NCBI GenBank assembly: GCA_003499955.1
Contig: DNRP01000125.1
Coordinates: 7,999-31,060 of the forward strand
DNA: 23,062 bases
Direction: 5' to 3'
DNA from: Cyanobacteria bacterium UBA9971
GTDB lineage: Bacteria; Cyanobacteriota; Vampirovibrionia; Gastranaerophilales; UBA9971
A program made the translations under genes and the position numbers. Under the pieces are notes generated by a model. It was not told the DNA's origin. It saw only the letters and a program-made list of their open reading frames with translations, and ran no database searches. Positions 1-7,488 of this stretch are shown here, piece by piece; position 1 is the first letter of the stretch; each line of letters opens with the position of its first letter.

Positions 1-1727
1 GCGTCTTTTCCGGCAGCCTCAAGAGCAGGAGAACCTGTAGTAAATTTTCCGGTAACACGTTTTATTTTTCTCCAAGATCTTATTAATTTAGCGGCGGCTT
101 TTCTTTCCCTGCCTATAACTTCTTTTGCAATTTTTGCCGTTTTTTCTGCAGCTATGTTTAATTTTTCTTCATTTCCGGGTTTTGCAAGCTCTCTAAGATG
201 CTGTTCAATGTATTCAGGCGCTTTAATAGGATCGCTTGCGATTAATTTTATTGTCTTTTCATCCATTCCAAGAGTTTTAAGAATTTGTCTCGGAGCATTT
301 TCCCAATGATTAGCGGTTTGAGAATCAGCTACGTTTGCAATTGTGGCTTTTGCGTAATTATCAACAAGATTTTTTCTTGCTACAAAATCATGAACAGCTT
401 TGAATAGATTTTGTAATTTTTCGCCTGCAACTTCAATTTTAGAGTGTTTTTTGAATTCTCTGTGTAGTTGTTTTTGAACTTTTTCGTAAACTTTATTTCT
501 TGTTTCTCTTTGTAATCCTTCTACAGAAAGGAGTTTTTCAGCCAATGATTCTCTGACAAGCTGTTTTAAGCCTATTCCGCCTTCTCTGTTTAATTCTCCG
601 GCTGTTTCTAACAATCTGTTAAATTGTTTTTGATCTATAGATTGTATAGCTTTTTTTACAGCTTTAAAATGTTCCGGTGATCCGCCAACTATAGCTTTTA
701 GTGCGTCATCGCTAAGAGAAATCGCACCATGCAAAGCTTTTGTTACAGCTTTATCAGCTTTAACTGCAAGTTTTGATGCTCCAACCAGTTCTTTAAGTTC
801 TCTGGATATGCCGTCACCAAGACCAGTTCCGTCAAATTGTTTAAATAAATCCCTGACCTGTTTTGCACCTTTAACATCAAGTTGAGAAGTTTTGCCTGTT
901 CCAAGGATTTTACTTAATTGTTCCAAGCCTTTTTCACTACCGGACATCAATTCTGTTTCGGAAAGTTTGGCAAGCCCTTTTTCTGCTTTGTTTAATTGAT
1001 ATCTTTCTATTGCTTTACTAACAGGGTTTTCAAGAGTATTACAAATAAGCGCTGTAGCAATAGGAGTTGCAAAGCCTGCGGTAAGCATCATTAAAGTATT
1101 ACCTTGAGTAGCAACCTGTTTAGCTTTTTCTTTAATAGCATCTTTTCTGTTTTCTATGTTTTGAGGAACTCCGAGTTTGTCGCCCATTTTATAGAGGTCT
1201 TTATCCTTGTATAAATCCCATGTAATGTACTGGGCATCTTCAAAAAATCCTTTTCTTCTTCCATAAGAATCAACATATTGCTGATTTATGTCTACACCTT
1301 TGGTAGCTTTTATTGCAGTACCAAGAAATTTAGGCCATAAGGACATGGAAGCAAACCATGTTGCAAAACCGACAAATTCCATCATTTTAGCTTTTGGATT
1401 TTTAGCCGTTGAAGCAAGGGCTGCAGCTATGCCCAAACTTCCGAGGAATCTTGCGCCATCGTTAATTCTTCCGACTGTATAATCAGTTCCTTTGCCATTA
1501 ACGGCATTTACAAAATAAACGCCTGTTTTTGCAAGACCTGTAACACTACTGGCCGCAGATTGAAGTGCGTTTTCTTTTACAATATAACCTTTAGGGCTGT
1601 CAGGTTTAACATTAGTATTTGAAATACCTTCCTTTTTTCCATCTTTCAATGCAGCATTTTGAGCGACAGAAATTACATTTTCCTGTTGTCTTGAGTTTAT
1701 GAAGTTTTGGATGTAAGGATTTGCCAT
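1..1727 (-). CDS. Large membrane-associated protein of unknown function (3' end outside window)
   Basis: The reading frame is open from the ATG at 1727 to the window edge (575 full codons) and continues outside. The start has a Shine-Dalgarno AAGGAAAG a few bases upstream. I do not recognise the family. Alanine/glycine-rich hydrophobic stretches lie near residues 91-106, 115-139 and 212-232, and the remainder from about residue 240 is Lys/Glu/Leu-rich and probably helical. There is no N-terminal signal peptide; the N-terminus (MANPYIQNFINSRQQ) is polar. The gene follows the 399-residue gene by 53 bp on the same strand, probably as an operon. Both proteins share the order hydrophobic region, GVD(I/L)N..Y, DKL..G(V/I).N, then a hydrophobic segment opening with TA.F, which suggests divergent paralogues. 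Membrane insertion and function are inference only. Confidence 0.75.
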   Translation of the reverse strand, partial: MANPYIQNFINSRQQENVISVAQNAALKDGKKEGISNTNVKPDSPKGYIVKENALQSAASSVTGLAKTGVYFVNAVNGKGTDYTVGRINDGARFLGSLGIAAALASTAKNPKAKMMEFVGFATWFASMSLWPKFLGTAIKATKGVDINQQYVDSYGRRKGFFEDAQYITWDLYKDKDLYKMGDKLGVPQNIENRKDAIKEKAKQVATQGNTLMMLTAGFATPIATALICNTLENPVSKAIERYQLNKAEKGLAKLSETELMSGSEKGLEQLSKILGTGKTSQLDVKGAKQVRDLFKQFDGTGLGDGISRELKELVGASKLAVKADKAVTKALHGAISLSDDALKAIVGGSPEHFKAVKKAIQSIDQKQFNRLLETAGELNREGGIGLKQLVRESLAEKLLSVEGLQRETRNKVYEKVQKQLHREFKKHSKIEVAGEKLQNLFKAVHDFVARKNLVDNYAKATIANVADSQTANHWENAPRQILKTLGMDEKTIKLIASDPIKAPEYIEQHLRELAKPGNEEKLNIAAEKTAKIAKEVIGRERKAAAKLIRSWRKIKRVTGKFTTGSPALEAAGKD

Positions 1728-1780
1728 TTACTTTCCTTGTTTGTCTTCTCTAACTGACTCTATCGCTCTTTATAATTTAA

Positions 1781-2980
1781 TTAGCTTTTTTGTTTTTTCT
1801 TTAGTCCGGGAATATATTCTGAAATATCAACGAATCTGTTATGTTTTTCCGATGTAAGCTGTAAGATTCTTAAGTTTGCAAGTATCGGGGCTATTGCTGA
1901 AGTGAGTATTATTGCCTTGCCGATTTTATTGTTTTTCCAAAGTGCTTTAAAACTTTCTTTCATCGGAGTTATAAGGTTTCCTTTTATGATTTCTCCTGCT
2001 ATGGTTGCTCTTTGTTTTAAATTCAAAAGTGATTTAGTACTAAAAATATTTTTAATATTTTCACTAAATGCTTTTCCTCCTATGTTACCCCAAGCATCCT
2101 GTGCGGCAATCGCTACACCAAGTGCCACAAAAGGAGCTGTTAAGGCATATTTGAACGCTGTTGAAGAGATAATAAGCTTTTTAATAGAACCTTTTAATGT
2201 TGCATCAGTATCCTGAACGTTTTTATCAATTCCAAATTTTTTAGCCAATTTGTCAAATTGTTCATTTACAGCTTGTCCGTTTTCCTTGGTTTCATCGCCC
2301 GACATCAAGTCAAATCTGGTAAAATCAACGCTTTCAGGGACTTTGTGGTATTCAATTTTCTTGGGAGAATAGCCTGTCGTGGAAGTAGCTCTGCAATCAA
2401 CCACGTTTTCGTAAGGATGATTTAAATCCACGCCTCTAAAGAATTTCACAGGAATATCAATGACTTTTTTGGCGAGTTCCGCGCCTAAATAATACAAGCC
2501 TACGCCTACGGCAATTTGTTTAGCTCTTATAACAGCAGAAACTTTTTCCTGTGTACCAAATCTTGTTGCTCCAAATGCAAAAACAGCAGCCAATAAAGGG
2601 CCGCCTATAAAATAAGGAATATTTCCAAGACTTAAATACTCATAAAAGTTTGCGTTCGGATCGCCTTTTAACCCTCTGTAAGCATATTCGGGAAGTTTTG
2701 CAGCTTTTTTAAGTTCAACCTTTAATTTTGTCAAAGAATCATTTGGCAGCATTTTTGATTTAAGCTTCTTTTCGCCTGTTTTATCGCTTATTGTTTTGAC
2801 ATAAGAAACGTCTTGCACCGCAGGAGTAAAATCTGATTTTTTTGCAGCTGTATCAGAATTACAAACAGATGTATCCGCAAGAGGAGCATTCTTTTGATTG
2901 CTAACCTCATTTACGGATATGTTTGTGTTTACTGAAGTAAATTTCTTAAACACTTCAAAACTGTTAATATTACTTCCCAT
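1781..2980 (-). CDS. Membrane-associated protein of unknown function, paralogue of downstream gene
   Basis: A 399-residue protein starting at ATG 2980 with a good Shine-Dalgarno (AGAGGG, about 7 nt spacing). The first 80 residues are polar and probably disordered. Hydrophobic Gly/Ala-rich segments lie at about residues 121-141, 155-172, 270-294 and 355-372, and the C-terminus is very basic (KKKQKS). There is no cleavable signal peptide. The motif GVDLN (183-187), DKLAKKFGIDKNV (243-255) and a hydrophobic segment opening TAPF (281) recur in the same order in the downstream protein (GVDIN, DKLGVPQNI, TAGF). It is the first gene of a probable two-gene operon. I do not recognise a named domain. 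Confidence 0.8.
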   Translation of the reverse strand: MGSNINSFEVFKKFTSVNTNISVNEVSNQKNAPLADTSVCNSDTAAKKSDFTPAVQDVSYVKTISDKTGEKKLKSKMLPNDSLTKLKVELKKAAKLPEYAYRGLKGDPNANFYEYLSLGNIPYFIGGPLLAAVFAFGATRFGTQEKVSAVIRAKQIAVGVGLYYLGAELAKKVIDIPVKFFRGVDLNHPYENVVDCRATSTTGYSPKKIEYHKVPESVDFTRFDLMSGDETKENGQAVNEQFDKLAKKFGIDKNVQDTDATLKGSIKKLIISSTAFKYALTAPFVALGVAIAAQDAWGNIGGKAFSENIKNIFSTKSLLNLKQRATIAGEIIKGNLITPMKESFKALWKNNKIGKAIILTSAIAPILANLRILQLTSEKHNRFVDISEYIPGLKKKQKS

Positions 2981-3060
2981 TTAAACCCTCTAAAGATATA
3001 GCTGCATGTATATAAACAGTTGAAAACAAAAAAAGATGCTAATTTTTTTCCTTTTTTTTT

Positions 3061-3080
3061 ACAATAATTTACAATAATTT
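3061..3080. repeat. Two direct copies of a 10-mer upstream of mgtC
   Basis: The 10-mer ACAATAATTT occurs twice in tandem at 3061-3070 and 3071-3080, directly after a T-rich stretch. It lies in the divergent interval between the 399-residue gene and the MgtC gene, so it could be part of a regulatory region, but such AT-rich tandems also arise by slippage. Confidence 0.5.
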
Positions 3081-3111
3081 ATTTATATAAAAAACATGCT
3101 ATATTTATTCA

Positions 3112-3837
3112 ATGAAAACAGCTTTTTTAAATTTTATACATTATCAAAATCCGGAAATTTTAATTAGAATAAGTGTTTCTCTTATTCTGGGTCTTGTTAT
3201 AGGACTTGAAAGAGAAATGACAAACAAAACTGCCGGATTAAGAACGCACATACTTATTTGCCTGGGTTCTACAGTTTTTACAATCCTTTCACTGCATGGC
3301 TTTACAACAGAAACCATGCACAATGGAGTTATAATACAAAATGATCCCGCTCGTATAGCCGCGCAAATACTTACAGGTATAGGTTTTATAGGCGGGGGGG
3401 CAGTTCTTCATTACGGGGTTAATGTTTATGGATTAACAACCGCCGCTACTATCTGGATTACAGCAAGTATAGGCATGGCTGTCGGAGTCGGTTCTTATGA
3501 TCTGGCAATAATCACAACATTACTCACTTTTGTTGTCCTTGTTGTAATCAGAAAATTTGAAAGCGGTTTTCTTGCGCAGCATATAAATAAAGGGGCTACA
3601 ATAAGGGCTTCTGTTGTATGTTCAAAGGAAAACATGTCAGAAATTCAGGACTGGTTTTTCAAAGAATTTAAAAACATTGAAGAAGTTGATGCTGACAGAA
3701 TCTTAAGCAAAAAAAATCAGGTTAAGTTAACTTATATAATCAATGTGGTTGATAAAAATCCTGTTAATACAGTCCATAGAAAGTTGCTTGAGCTGGAAAA
3801 TATAGAATCCCTTGCTTTAAAACAAATTATAAAATAA
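3112..3837 (+). CDS. MgtC/SapB-family membrane protein
   Basis: A 241-residue protein with the MgtC/SapB signature: GLERE at residues 31-35, AGLRTH at 41-46 and DPARIAAQILTGIGFIGGG at about 78-96. About five transmembrane helices cover residues 17-146, followed by a soluble C-terminal domain of about 90 residues (151-241) that resembles the ACT-like tail of long MgtC proteins. In characterised members MgtC supports growth at low magnesium and survival in hosts, and can modulate the F-type ATPase; the role here is not shown. No Shine-Dalgarno precedes the ATG. A TATATT box ends 6 nt before it, which fits a leaderless mRNA. It is divergent from the 399-residue gene and convergent with the TPR gene. 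Confidence 0.9.
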   Translation: MKTAFLNFIHYQNPEILIRISVSLILGLVIGLEREMTNKTAGLRTHILICLGSTVFTILSLHGFTTETMHNGVIIQNDPARIAAQILTGIGFIGGGAVLHYGVNVYGLTTAATIWITASIGMAVGVGSYDLAIITTLLTFVVLVVIRKFESGFLAQHINKGATIRASVVCSKENMSEIQDWFFKEFKNIEEVDADRILSKKNQVKLTYIINVVDKNPVNTVHRKLLELENIESLALKQIIK

Positions 3838-3866
3838 TTTTTAGCTTACACGGAATGCCGTTTATC

Positions 3867-3907
3867 CGCTTTCCGTCCGCTTCGCTGACTCGCTCGCCTT
3901 TTATTTT
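3867..3907. repeat. GC-rich hairpin repeat, copy 1
   Basis: A GC-rich island in AT-rich intergenic DNA between convergent mgtC and TPR genes. It shares with the element at 5361 the order CGCTTTCCG, GCTTCGCTG, CTCGCTCGCC, then T/A-rich DNA. The core folds as GTCCGC (3875-3880), loop TTC, GCTGAC (3884-3889). Against copy 2, one base pair changes from T-A to G-C on both sides, while another pair is a C-T mismatch here. On the plus strand the repeat is followed by TTTTATTTT, so it may help terminate mgtC. Confidence 0.7.
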
Positions 3908-3920
3908 GCAGATAAAGTAT

Positions 3921-4847
3921 TTACAGGGGTCTTCTTCTGGAATTAATGACCTGTTGAAACTCTTCATCTTCATGATAAGGAGTAAAACATTTATCAATTA
4001 AAGCCATGTCTTTAATTATAGGGTTAAACTGAATTGCAATACTTAATTCTTTCAGCGATTTATTTTTATCACCCATGTCCGCATAAGTGCATGCCCTCTT
4101 ATAAATCAAAAGAACGTCTACAGAATTGCTTTCAAGCGCATTATTAAAGTATTTCATAGCTTCTTCAGCCTGCCCTAAAATAAGATATAAATCTCCCATT
4201 TTATATTGAAGAATAATATCATCCGAATTCAGATCAAAAGCTCTTTTATAAAGCGTTAACGCAATATCGAACTGGCTTGTCTTTTTAAAACATTCCGCCA
4301 TATATTCATAAGCTTTGCCTTCTTTTGGATTTAACTCAATTGCTTTCTGGAAATGCTTAACAGCTTCTTTTATGTTACCAATTTCATAATAAAGAATCCC
4401 CAGATCAAAAAGACAAAAATAGTCATCAGGGTTCATTTTAAGAGATTTATTATAACTTTCAATAGCTTGTTCAAATTTTTCCATTCTGCTGTAAGCTACG
4501 CCTTTATTGTAATTAGCAAGCGCAAGGCTGGGTTCTTTTTCTAACGCTTTGTCATAGCTTTCAATAGCTTCTTCATAATCCTGAATATCAAGAAGAAAAT
4601 TTGCATAATTATAAAGAATTTCATAACTTTCAGAATCTGTTTCTACAGCCCTTAAATAATATTCTTTTGCTGTTTTTAAGTGATTTCTCGCCGCTTCGAT
4701 TTTAGCAATATTTACCCATGCAAAAGATGCCAGCTCAGGACACTCAATAACTTTTTCATAAGCTTCTTTAGCTCTTTCAAAATCGCCTACTTTTTGATAA
4801 AGTTCTCCGATTTCAAGATAATTTAAAAAAGGTTGTATATCACCCAA
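3921..4847 (-). CDS. Tetratricopeptide repeat protein
   Basis: A 308-residue protein made almost entirely of about eight TPR units with 34-residue spacing. Typical unit features such as A..NKG.AY...EKFEQAIESYNKSLKMNPDD are visible, ending in a short basic tail (RRRPL). There is no signal peptide or transmembrane segment, so it is probably a cytoplasmic scaffold for protein-protein contacts; the partner is unknown. The start is TTG at 4847, supported by a strong Shine-Dalgarno (AAGGGAG, 8 nt spacing) and no better upstream ATG. A convincing promoter lies just upstream (4882-4910), between the terminator of the preceding gene and this start, so it is probably its own transcription unit. Confidence 0.85.
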   Translation of the reverse strand: MGDIQPFLNYLEIGELYQKVGDFERAKEAYEKVIECPELASFAWVNIAKIEAARNHLKTAKEYYLRAVETDSESYEILYNYANFLLDIQDYEEAIESYDKALEKEPSLALANYNKGVAYSRMEKFEQAIESYNKSLKMNPDDYFCLFDLGILYYEIGNIKEAVKHFQKAIELNPKEGKAYEYMAECFKKTSQFDIALTLYKRAFDLNSDDIILQYKMGDLYLILGQAEEAMKYFNNALESNSVDVLLIYKRACTYADMGDKNKSLKELSIAIQFNPIIKDMALIDKCFTPYHEDEEFQQVINSRRRPL

Positions 4848-4881
4848 TATTTTAGCTCCCTTATTTCTAACTCTAATTTTA

Positions 4882-4910
4882 ATTATACCTAAATAATAAA
4901 ATAAGGTGAA
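4882..4910 (-). promoter_or_regulatory. Promoter of the TPR gene
   Basis: On the minus strand a -35 TTCACC (4910-4905) is followed by a 17-bp spacer and a consensus -10 TATAAT (4887-4882). The -10 ends 34 bases before the TTG start, leaving a leader of roughly 25 nt that holds the Shine-Dalgarno. Found by eye. Confidence 0.55.
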
Positions 4911-4914
4911 CAGT

Positions 4915-4939
4915 AAAAAAACGGCAATAATTATTACCG
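4915..4939 (-). terminator. Intrinsic terminator of the 71-residue gene
   Basis: Read on the minus strand, an 18-nt palindrome CGGTAAT-AATT-ATTGCCG (7-bp stem with one G-U pair, 4939-4922) is followed by seven Ts (4921-4915). It lies 27 bp downstream of the stop of the 71-residue gene. The plus-strand reading has only four Ts after the stem, so the minus orientation is preferred. Confidence 0.7.
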
Positions 4940-4965
4940 CTTTTAAAAACTTATAAAAAATTTTA

Positions 4966-5181
4966 TTATCTTAAATCTTCAGGTTTAAACTTAGAAAACG
5001 ATTTATAATTATCGTTATTTTTGGCTAACTCAGTATGAGTAAGTTTAAACAATCTGTTTAAAATAGGATTTGACTGATTGGAAGAAATATTCACAGGTTG
5101 TTTAGCCTGACTTTTTTGTTCAGGCTTAAAATCAGCTGTTATTAATTTGCCAATTTCTTTATTTTTTCCTGTTTCTTCCAT
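4966..5181 (-). CDS. Small disordered hypothetical protein (71 aa)
   Basis: A 71-residue protein rich in Lys, Asn, Ser and Gln, without hydrophobic segments; only a central stretch (about residues 39-52, PILNRLFKLTHTEL) looks helical. I do not recognise it. It has a weak Shine-Dalgarno (CAGG). The flanking signals favour a real gene: a consensus TATAAT box upstream at 5215-5220 and an intrinsic terminator 27 bp after its stop. It might be a small adaptor or regulator, but nothing in the sequence says which. Confidence 0.55.
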   Translation of the reverse strand: MEETGKNKEIGKLITADFKPEQKSQAKQPVNISSNQSNPILNRLFKLTHTELAKNNDNYKSFSKFKPEDLR

Positions 5182-5214
5182 TTGTAACCTGTTTCTTGTT
5201 TTTTATTAATTTCT

Positions 5215-5243
5215 ATTATACTGATTTTTTCAAAAAATAAAAA
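5215..5243 (-). promoter_or_regulatory. Possible promoter of the 71-residue gene
   Basis: On the minus strand a consensus -10 TATAAT (5220-5215) stands 17 bp after a poor -35 (TTTTTA, 5243-5238). The AT-rich background makes chance matches common; the support is position, about 34 bp upstream of the ATG. Confidence 0.4.
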
Positions 5244-5360
5244 TGAAAAGAAAATTCTTTTCTAATTATATAAAAACTTGAAATATTCTTAAAATTCAGG
5301 TTCTTAACAAAAACTTTACTAATTTTAATATTTTTATTTTTAAGAGTAATTTTTTTGGCT

Positions 5361-5401
5361 CGCTTTCCGGCAGCTTCGCTGCCTCGCTCGCCTTTTTATT
5401 T
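5361..5401. repeat. GC-rich hairpin repeat, copy 2
   Basis: Second copy of the element at 3867, here just downstream of gpsA in an otherwise very AT-rich interval. The core is a perfect GGCAGC (5369-5374), TTC, GCTGCC (5378-5383) hairpin, preceded by GGCTCGCTTTCC and followed by TCGCTCGCC and a T-rich run on the plus strand. On the gpsA (minus) strand it is followed by As, so it is not a standard intrinsic terminator for gpsA. Confidence 0.75.
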
Positions 5402-5433
5402 TTTTAAAAATCTGAACAAAATATTCGTCAATA

Positions 5434-6441
5434 TTAACTCAGTTTATAGGTATCTTCAGGTTTTAATTTTCTTGTCATAAGCTTATTAACGACTTCTTCA
5501 GGCTTAATGTCAGTATAAACAGCTTCATAAATTGCCTCTGAAACAGGAGTTTCTATGTTCAGTTTTTTAGAAAGTTCTACTACAGCTTTTGAAGTTTTAA
5601 CGCCTTCCGCGACCGTACCGACTTCTTTAAGAATATCATCAAGCTTTTTACCCTGACCTAAAAGATATCCTACCCGATAATTTCTGCTTAAAGGACTGCT
5701 GCAAGTTGCAATCAAATCCCCTACTCCGGAAAGTCCGTATAAAGTGCTTGGATTTGCGCCTAAAGCAACACTAATTCTTACCATTTCAGAAAGACCTCTC
5801 GTTAAAAGAGCTCCTCTGGCATTATCTCCAAGCCCCATTGCTTCAATAAATCCTGATGAAATAGCTATAACGTTTTTCAAACTTCCGCCAAGTTCAACAC
5901 CAATTACATCATTATTGCTATAAAGCCTAAATTTATCAGAGACGGTAAGCTTTTCCTGTACAAAATTAGCTGTTTCCATATCCGTACATGCAACTGAAGC
6001 CGCAGTTGGAAGATCTTTAAGCACTTCTCTTGCGAGAGTAGGACCTGAAAGAACGACAACTTTATTTTCAGGCAATTCCTGTAAAATAACTTCGCTCATC
6101 CTGTAAAGACCGGGTAATTCAAGCCCCTTGGAGGCATTTACAACTATCTGATCCCGTGTAATTCCTGCTTCTTTAAGTTTTTGGCAAACAGGTCTTATCC
6201 CTGACGTAGCGACAACAAACAATATAATTTTTGCGTCTTTTATTGCTTCTTCAAGATTAGAAGTTATTTGAACTTTATCATCAAGCTTTATTTCAAAAGG
6301 AAACCTTGTTGATTTGGTAGTAATAAGCTCTTCTGTAAGATCTTCTTCTCTTGACCAGAGACAAATCTCTTCAAAATTGTCATTTAAAAGTTTTGTAAGA
6401 CATAAACCCCAACTACCCGCGCCTAAAACTGCTAATTTCAT
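5434..6441 (-). CDS. gpsA: NAD(P)-dependent glycerol-3-phosphate dehydrogenase
   Basis: A 335-residue protein of normal family length. GpsA reduces dihydroxyacetone phosphate to sn-glycerol-3-phosphate, the backbone for phospholipid synthesis, in the cytoplasm. Visible signatures are the Rossmann nucleotide-binding motif GAGSWG (residues 7-12), NASKGLE (102-108), LSGPTLAREV (131-140), the catalytic-lysine region GGSLKNVIAI (Lys189, matching Lys192 of E. coli), LGDNARGALLTRGL (204-217) and GLSGVGDLIATC (236-247). An AGAGG stands 13 nt before the ATG, a rather long spacing. The gene is transcribed divergently from the metzincin gene at 6576. Nothing is missing or odd. Confidence 0.96.
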   Translation of the reverse strand: MKLAVLGAGSWGLCLTKLLNDNFEEICLWSREEDLTEELITTKSTRFPFEIKLDDKVQITSNLEEAIKDAKIILFVVATSGIRPVCQKLKEAGITRDQIVVNASKGLELPGLYRMSEVILQELPENKVVVLSGPTLAREVLKDLPTAASVACTDMETANFVQEKLTVSDKFRLYSNNDVIGVELGGSLKNVIAISSGFIEAMGLGDNARGALLTRGLSEMVRISVALGANPSTLYGLSGVGDLIATCSSPLSRNYRVGYLLGQGKKLDDILKEVGTVAEGVKTSKAVVELSKKLNIETPVSEAIYEAVYTDIKPEEVVNKLMTRKLKPEDTYKLS

Positions 6442-6515
6442 TATTTATTCAAAACCTCTATCACATTCCAAACCTCACTTTATATCTTAAATCAAAGACA
6501 AAAAATATTAAAATG

Positions 6516-6544
6516 TTATATTTTCAGAAAACATGATTTATAAT
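6516..6544 (+). promoter_or_regulatory. Possible promoter of the metzincin gene
   Basis: A perfect -10 TATAAT (6539-6544) lies 17 bp after a partial -35 (TTATAT, 6516-6521). The inferred start of transcription, near 6551, gives a leader of about 25 nt before the ATG at 6576. Confidence 0.45.
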
Positions 6545-6575
6545 AAATAAATAATTTATCAATAGAAAATAACAA

Positions 6576-7385
6576 ATGGGTTTCTTGTCTTATTTGACAT
6601 ATTGTCTTAAAAACGACAAATTATTGAGATGGTCTGACAAATGCATGCCTCTTAAAATTTATGTCGCGCCTTTTCGGTGGTATAAAGAAAAAGGGAATGA
6701 ATATTTCTATTATGCAATGATAAAAGAAGCTTTTGATATCTGGAAAAAAGCTTCAGGCGGGAAATTATCTTTTGAGTTTGTTGATAATCTTTATGCTTCC
6801 CAGATAAATATTGAATGGAAACGTGTGGACAGAAGTTCATTAGGACATTGTTTATTTAATTTTGATAATGAAGGCAGACTTTTTTCCGCTGAAATAGAGA
6901 TAGGGCTTTCTGATGGTCTTATTCACCGGCAATATGAAGACAAAAACGAAGTCAGGCATACTATTATTCATGAAATAGGGCATGCTTTAGGGGTTAATCA
7001 CAGTCCTTATCCTGAAGATATAATGTATGTGCCGCATCAATACGGAGTTACTTCTGTTTCAAAAAGAGATATACTCACTTTAAAATGGCTTTATAATTTC
7101 CCTGTCGGTGTAACACAAAAGGAAATTCTGGCGCATTATAATCTTAATTCCGCTCATACTCTTGATCATTTGATTTATTTTCTGGAAAATCCGGATAAAA
7201 AACCGAATAAAGAACCACTCCAACAAAAAATGCCAAAGCTTCAGCAGGAAAAAGTTTTGCATTATGAGCAGGATACACTTGCGGATATTAATAAATACAA
7301 TTTATCCCTGCAAAACATAACTGTTTCTTCAAATATGCAGGAATATTTTAAGAAGATAAGAATACAAAAAGATTTAGAGAGCTAA
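6576..7385 (+). CDS. Metzincin-type zinc metalloprotease, no signal peptide
   Basis: A 269-residue protein with the full metzincin zinc site HEIGHALGVNH (residues 132-142: His132, Glu133, His136, Gly139, His142) and a Met-turn DIMY (148-151), as in matrixin-like M10 peptidases. The N-terminal strand motif MPLKIYVAP (24-32) matches MPLKIYIEP in the secreted protease at 8636-9985, so the two are paralogues. There is no signal peptide, propeptide cysteine switch or transmembrane helix, so it is predicted to be cytoplasmic or exported by a non-Sec route. Residues 170-269 are a Gln/Lys-rich tail without a recognised domain. No clear Shine-Dalgarno precedes the ATG. The substrate is unknown. Confidence 0.85.
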   Translation: MGFLSYLTYCLKNDKLLRWSDKCMPLKIYVAPFRWYKEKGNEYFYYAMIKEAFDIWKKASGGKLSFEFVDNLYASQINIEWKRVDRSSLGHCLFNFDNEGRLFSAEIEIGLSDGLIHRQYEDKNEVRHTIIHEIGHALGVNHSPYPEDIMYVPHQYGVTSVSKRDILTLKWLYNFPVGVTQKEILAHYNLNSAHTLDHLIYFLENPDKKPNKEPLQQKMPKLQQEKVLHYEQDTLADINKYNLSLQNITVSSNMQEYFKKIRIQKDLES

Positions 7386-7434
7386 AGATTAAGGCGTTTT
7401 ACTTATAAATAGTACTAATAATCAATGACGTTTT

Positions 7435-7464
7435 TTGGAAAGTAATGTATGATGAAACTATTAC
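7435..7464 (+). promoter_or_regulatory. Possible promoter of the glycine-zipper envelope protein gene
   Basis: TTGGAA (7435-7440), 18 bp, TATTAC (7459-7464), 24 bp before the ATG. Both boxes match the consensus at four of six positions; weak. Confidence 0.3.
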
Positions 7465-7488
7465 AAAAATAAAAAACTCGAGTGGCAA

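Noticed and set aside
1902..2216. Plus-strand 104-residue frame opposite the 399-residue gene
   Set aside because: Antisense shadow of a well-supported gene, with no ribosome site or recognisable motif.
5361..5401. GC-rich hairpin as intrinsic terminator of gpsA
   Set aside because: On the gpsA strand the stem is followed by As, not Us; the same element occurs elsewhere, so it is treated as a repeat.
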